The notes under the pieces: generated by a model
Told to the model about the DNA's origin: nothing
Databases searched by the model: none
The model's input: only the letters and a program-made list of their open reading frames with translations
Shown: piece after piece, positions 6,289 to 7,102 of the stretch
How positions within the stretch are numbered: the first letter of the stretch is position 1
How the letters are laid out: the number at the start of each line of letters is the position of its first letter
Made by a program: the position numbers and the translations under genes
Source: Chloroflexota bacterium
GTDB lineage: Bacteria; Chloroflexota; Anaerolineae; B4-G1
Reading direction: 5' to 3'
NCBI GenBank assembly: GCA_003648085.1
Contig: QMOC01000136.1
Span: 1 to 7,102, forward strand
Length of the DNA: 7,102 nt

Positions 6289-7080
6289 GTGGACAGACTG
6301 ACTTTGCTTCGCGGGGCGGTACAGCAGGCCCTGGAGACGAACGAACTCGATGGTGTGTTGGCTTTGCGGGCCGATCATAACGGCACGGTGCCCCATCTCT
6401 TCCGCACGGGCGACGATCTCTCGGGCCTGGCTCTGTGGCCTAAGTATCCTTTGACCCGGACGCTGGACTTGCTGTTGAGCGCCCAGCCCGGGGCCAGGCT
6501 GGGCATTGTGGCGCGCGGCTGCGACGAGCGGAGCCTGATCGAGATGGCCAAGCGCAACCAGGTGGACTTGGAGCGCGTGACGCTCATTGGCCTGGCCTGC
6601 ACGGCCGAGGAGGCGGCTGCCTGTCGCTGTGCCAGGCCCTATCCCACCAAGATTGCCGTAGGCGAGCGGGTGGAAGGAGTGGAGGATACCATCACTTCTG
6701 AACACGCCCGGCTTTCACTCGCCGAGCGGGCGGGGTTCTGGCAGCGGCAGTTCGCCAAGTGCTTCAAGTGCTACGGCTGCCGCAATGTCTGCCCCCAGTG
6801 CTTCTGCGAAGAGTGTGCCCTGGAGGAGGACTTATGGGTGGAGCGGGGGGTGCTTGCTCCTCCCTTCCCTATGTTCCACCTCATCCGCGCCATGCACACC
6901 GTGGGCAAGTGTGTTGGCTGCCGGGAGTGTGAACTGGCCTGTCCCGCCGACATTCCACTGACTATCCTCTACTCGTTGCTGCGTCGGGATGTGGAGGAGA
7001 TGTTCGGCTACGTGCCGGGGGCCAGCCTGGAGGACCGACCCCCATTGGTCGTGTCCGGCGTTCCTGAAGGATGGGCGTAG
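6289..7080 (+). CDS. FrhB/FdhB-like iron-sulfur protein associated with HdrA-MvhD
   Basis: About 263 residues. The GTG at 6289 (or the adjacent one at 6286, overlapping the mvhD stop) is chosen because GGAGG at 6277-6281 is 7 bases upstream; the longer open frame to 5905 overlaps mvhD. The N-terminal half (VARGCDERSLIEMAKRNQV, then LIGLACTAEE) resembles the FrhB/FdhB beta-subunit core of F420 hydrogenases and formate dehydrogenases. A dense cysteine segment follows: CFKCYGCRNVCPQCFC plus EEC (Cys158, 161, 164, 168, 171, 173, 176). A ferredoxin motif CVGCRECELACP comes next (Cys208, 211, 214, 218). It probably holds two or more [4Fe-4S] clusters and relays electrons to or from MvhD-HdrA. No HdrB CCG domain is visible. 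The exact partner is unknown; it may stand in for HdrC or be an electron-input subunit. Confidence 0.75.
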   Translation: MDRLTLLRGAVQQALETNELDGVLALRADHNGTVPHLFRTGDDLSGLALWPKYPLTRTLDLLLSAQPGARLGIVARGCDERSLIEMAKRNQVDLERVTLIGLACTAEEAAACRCARPYPTKIAVGERVEGVEDTITSEHARLSLAERAGFWQRQFAKCFKCYGCRNVCPQCFCEECALEEDLWVERGVLAPPFPMFHLIRAMHTVGKCVGCRECELACPADIPLTILYSLLRRDVEEMFGYVPGASLEDRPPLVVSGVPEGWA

Positions 7081-7102
7081 AACCGTTTGATAAAGTGTGC
7101 AA

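Overview
The window (7,102 bases, GC-rich) carries the end of a hydrogenase-maturation (hyp) cluster followed by a heterodisulfide-reductase-type electron-transfer module. All supported genes lie on the + strand. Order: 3' end of hypF, hypC, hypD, an alpha/beta hydrolase, hypE, hdrA, an mvhD-type gene, and a cysteine-rich iron-sulfur protein of FrhB/FdhB-like character. hypA, hypB, hydrogenase structural genes and hdrB/hdrC are not in the window.

The central observation is in hdrA. The reading frame opened at 3869 meets a TGA at 4454-4456, and the same frame continues without another stop to 5833. The protein reads LDCST-(TGA)-ILGPKM, and HdrA homologues carry a conserved Cys at this place. 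From 21 bases after the TGA there is a perfect 7-bp stem with a GGTC loop, at the position and of the form of a bacterial SECIS element. I read this as one 654-residue selenocysteine-containing HdrA, not two genes or a pseudogene.

Organism: an anaerobic or facultative bacterium that makes [NiFe]-hydrogenase and can insert selenocysteine. The bacterial-type SECIS immediately after the TGA, the sigma70-like promoters and the Shine-Dalgarno sites argue against an archaeon. Two low-complexity repeats sit inside or across genes: an 8-bp CCCAATYT array over the hypC/hypD junction, and a 7-bp palindromic array inside hypE. Peptides like their products (SQSPNLPI, ILHPAS) remind me of repeats common in Chloroflexota genomes, so I suggest Chloroflexota (for example Anaerolineae-like). 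This rests on memory, not a search.

Layout: 1-206 is the end of hypF. 207-336 holds a likely promoter and a 19-codon leader ORF before hypC. 337-1747 is hypC-hypD, overlapping by 14 bases within the repeat. 1748-1904 holds a second good promoter and a 20-codon leader ORF. 1905-2693 is the hydrolase and 2746-3846 is hypE. 3869-7080 is hdrA-mvhD-FeS, tightly packed and likely co-transcribed.

Working together: HypF and HypE make the thiocyanate-bearing HypE C-terminal Cys. HypC and HypD assemble Fe(CN)2CO for the [NiFe] site. HdrA (FAD, several [4Fe-4S]), MvhD ([2Fe-2S]) and the terminal iron-sulfur protein probably move or bifurcate electrons between a hydrogenase or formate/F420-type partner and ferredoxin or a disulfide-type acceptor. 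The linkage suggests that the hydrogenase matured by Hyp feeds this Hdr module, but the partner enzyme is not visible.
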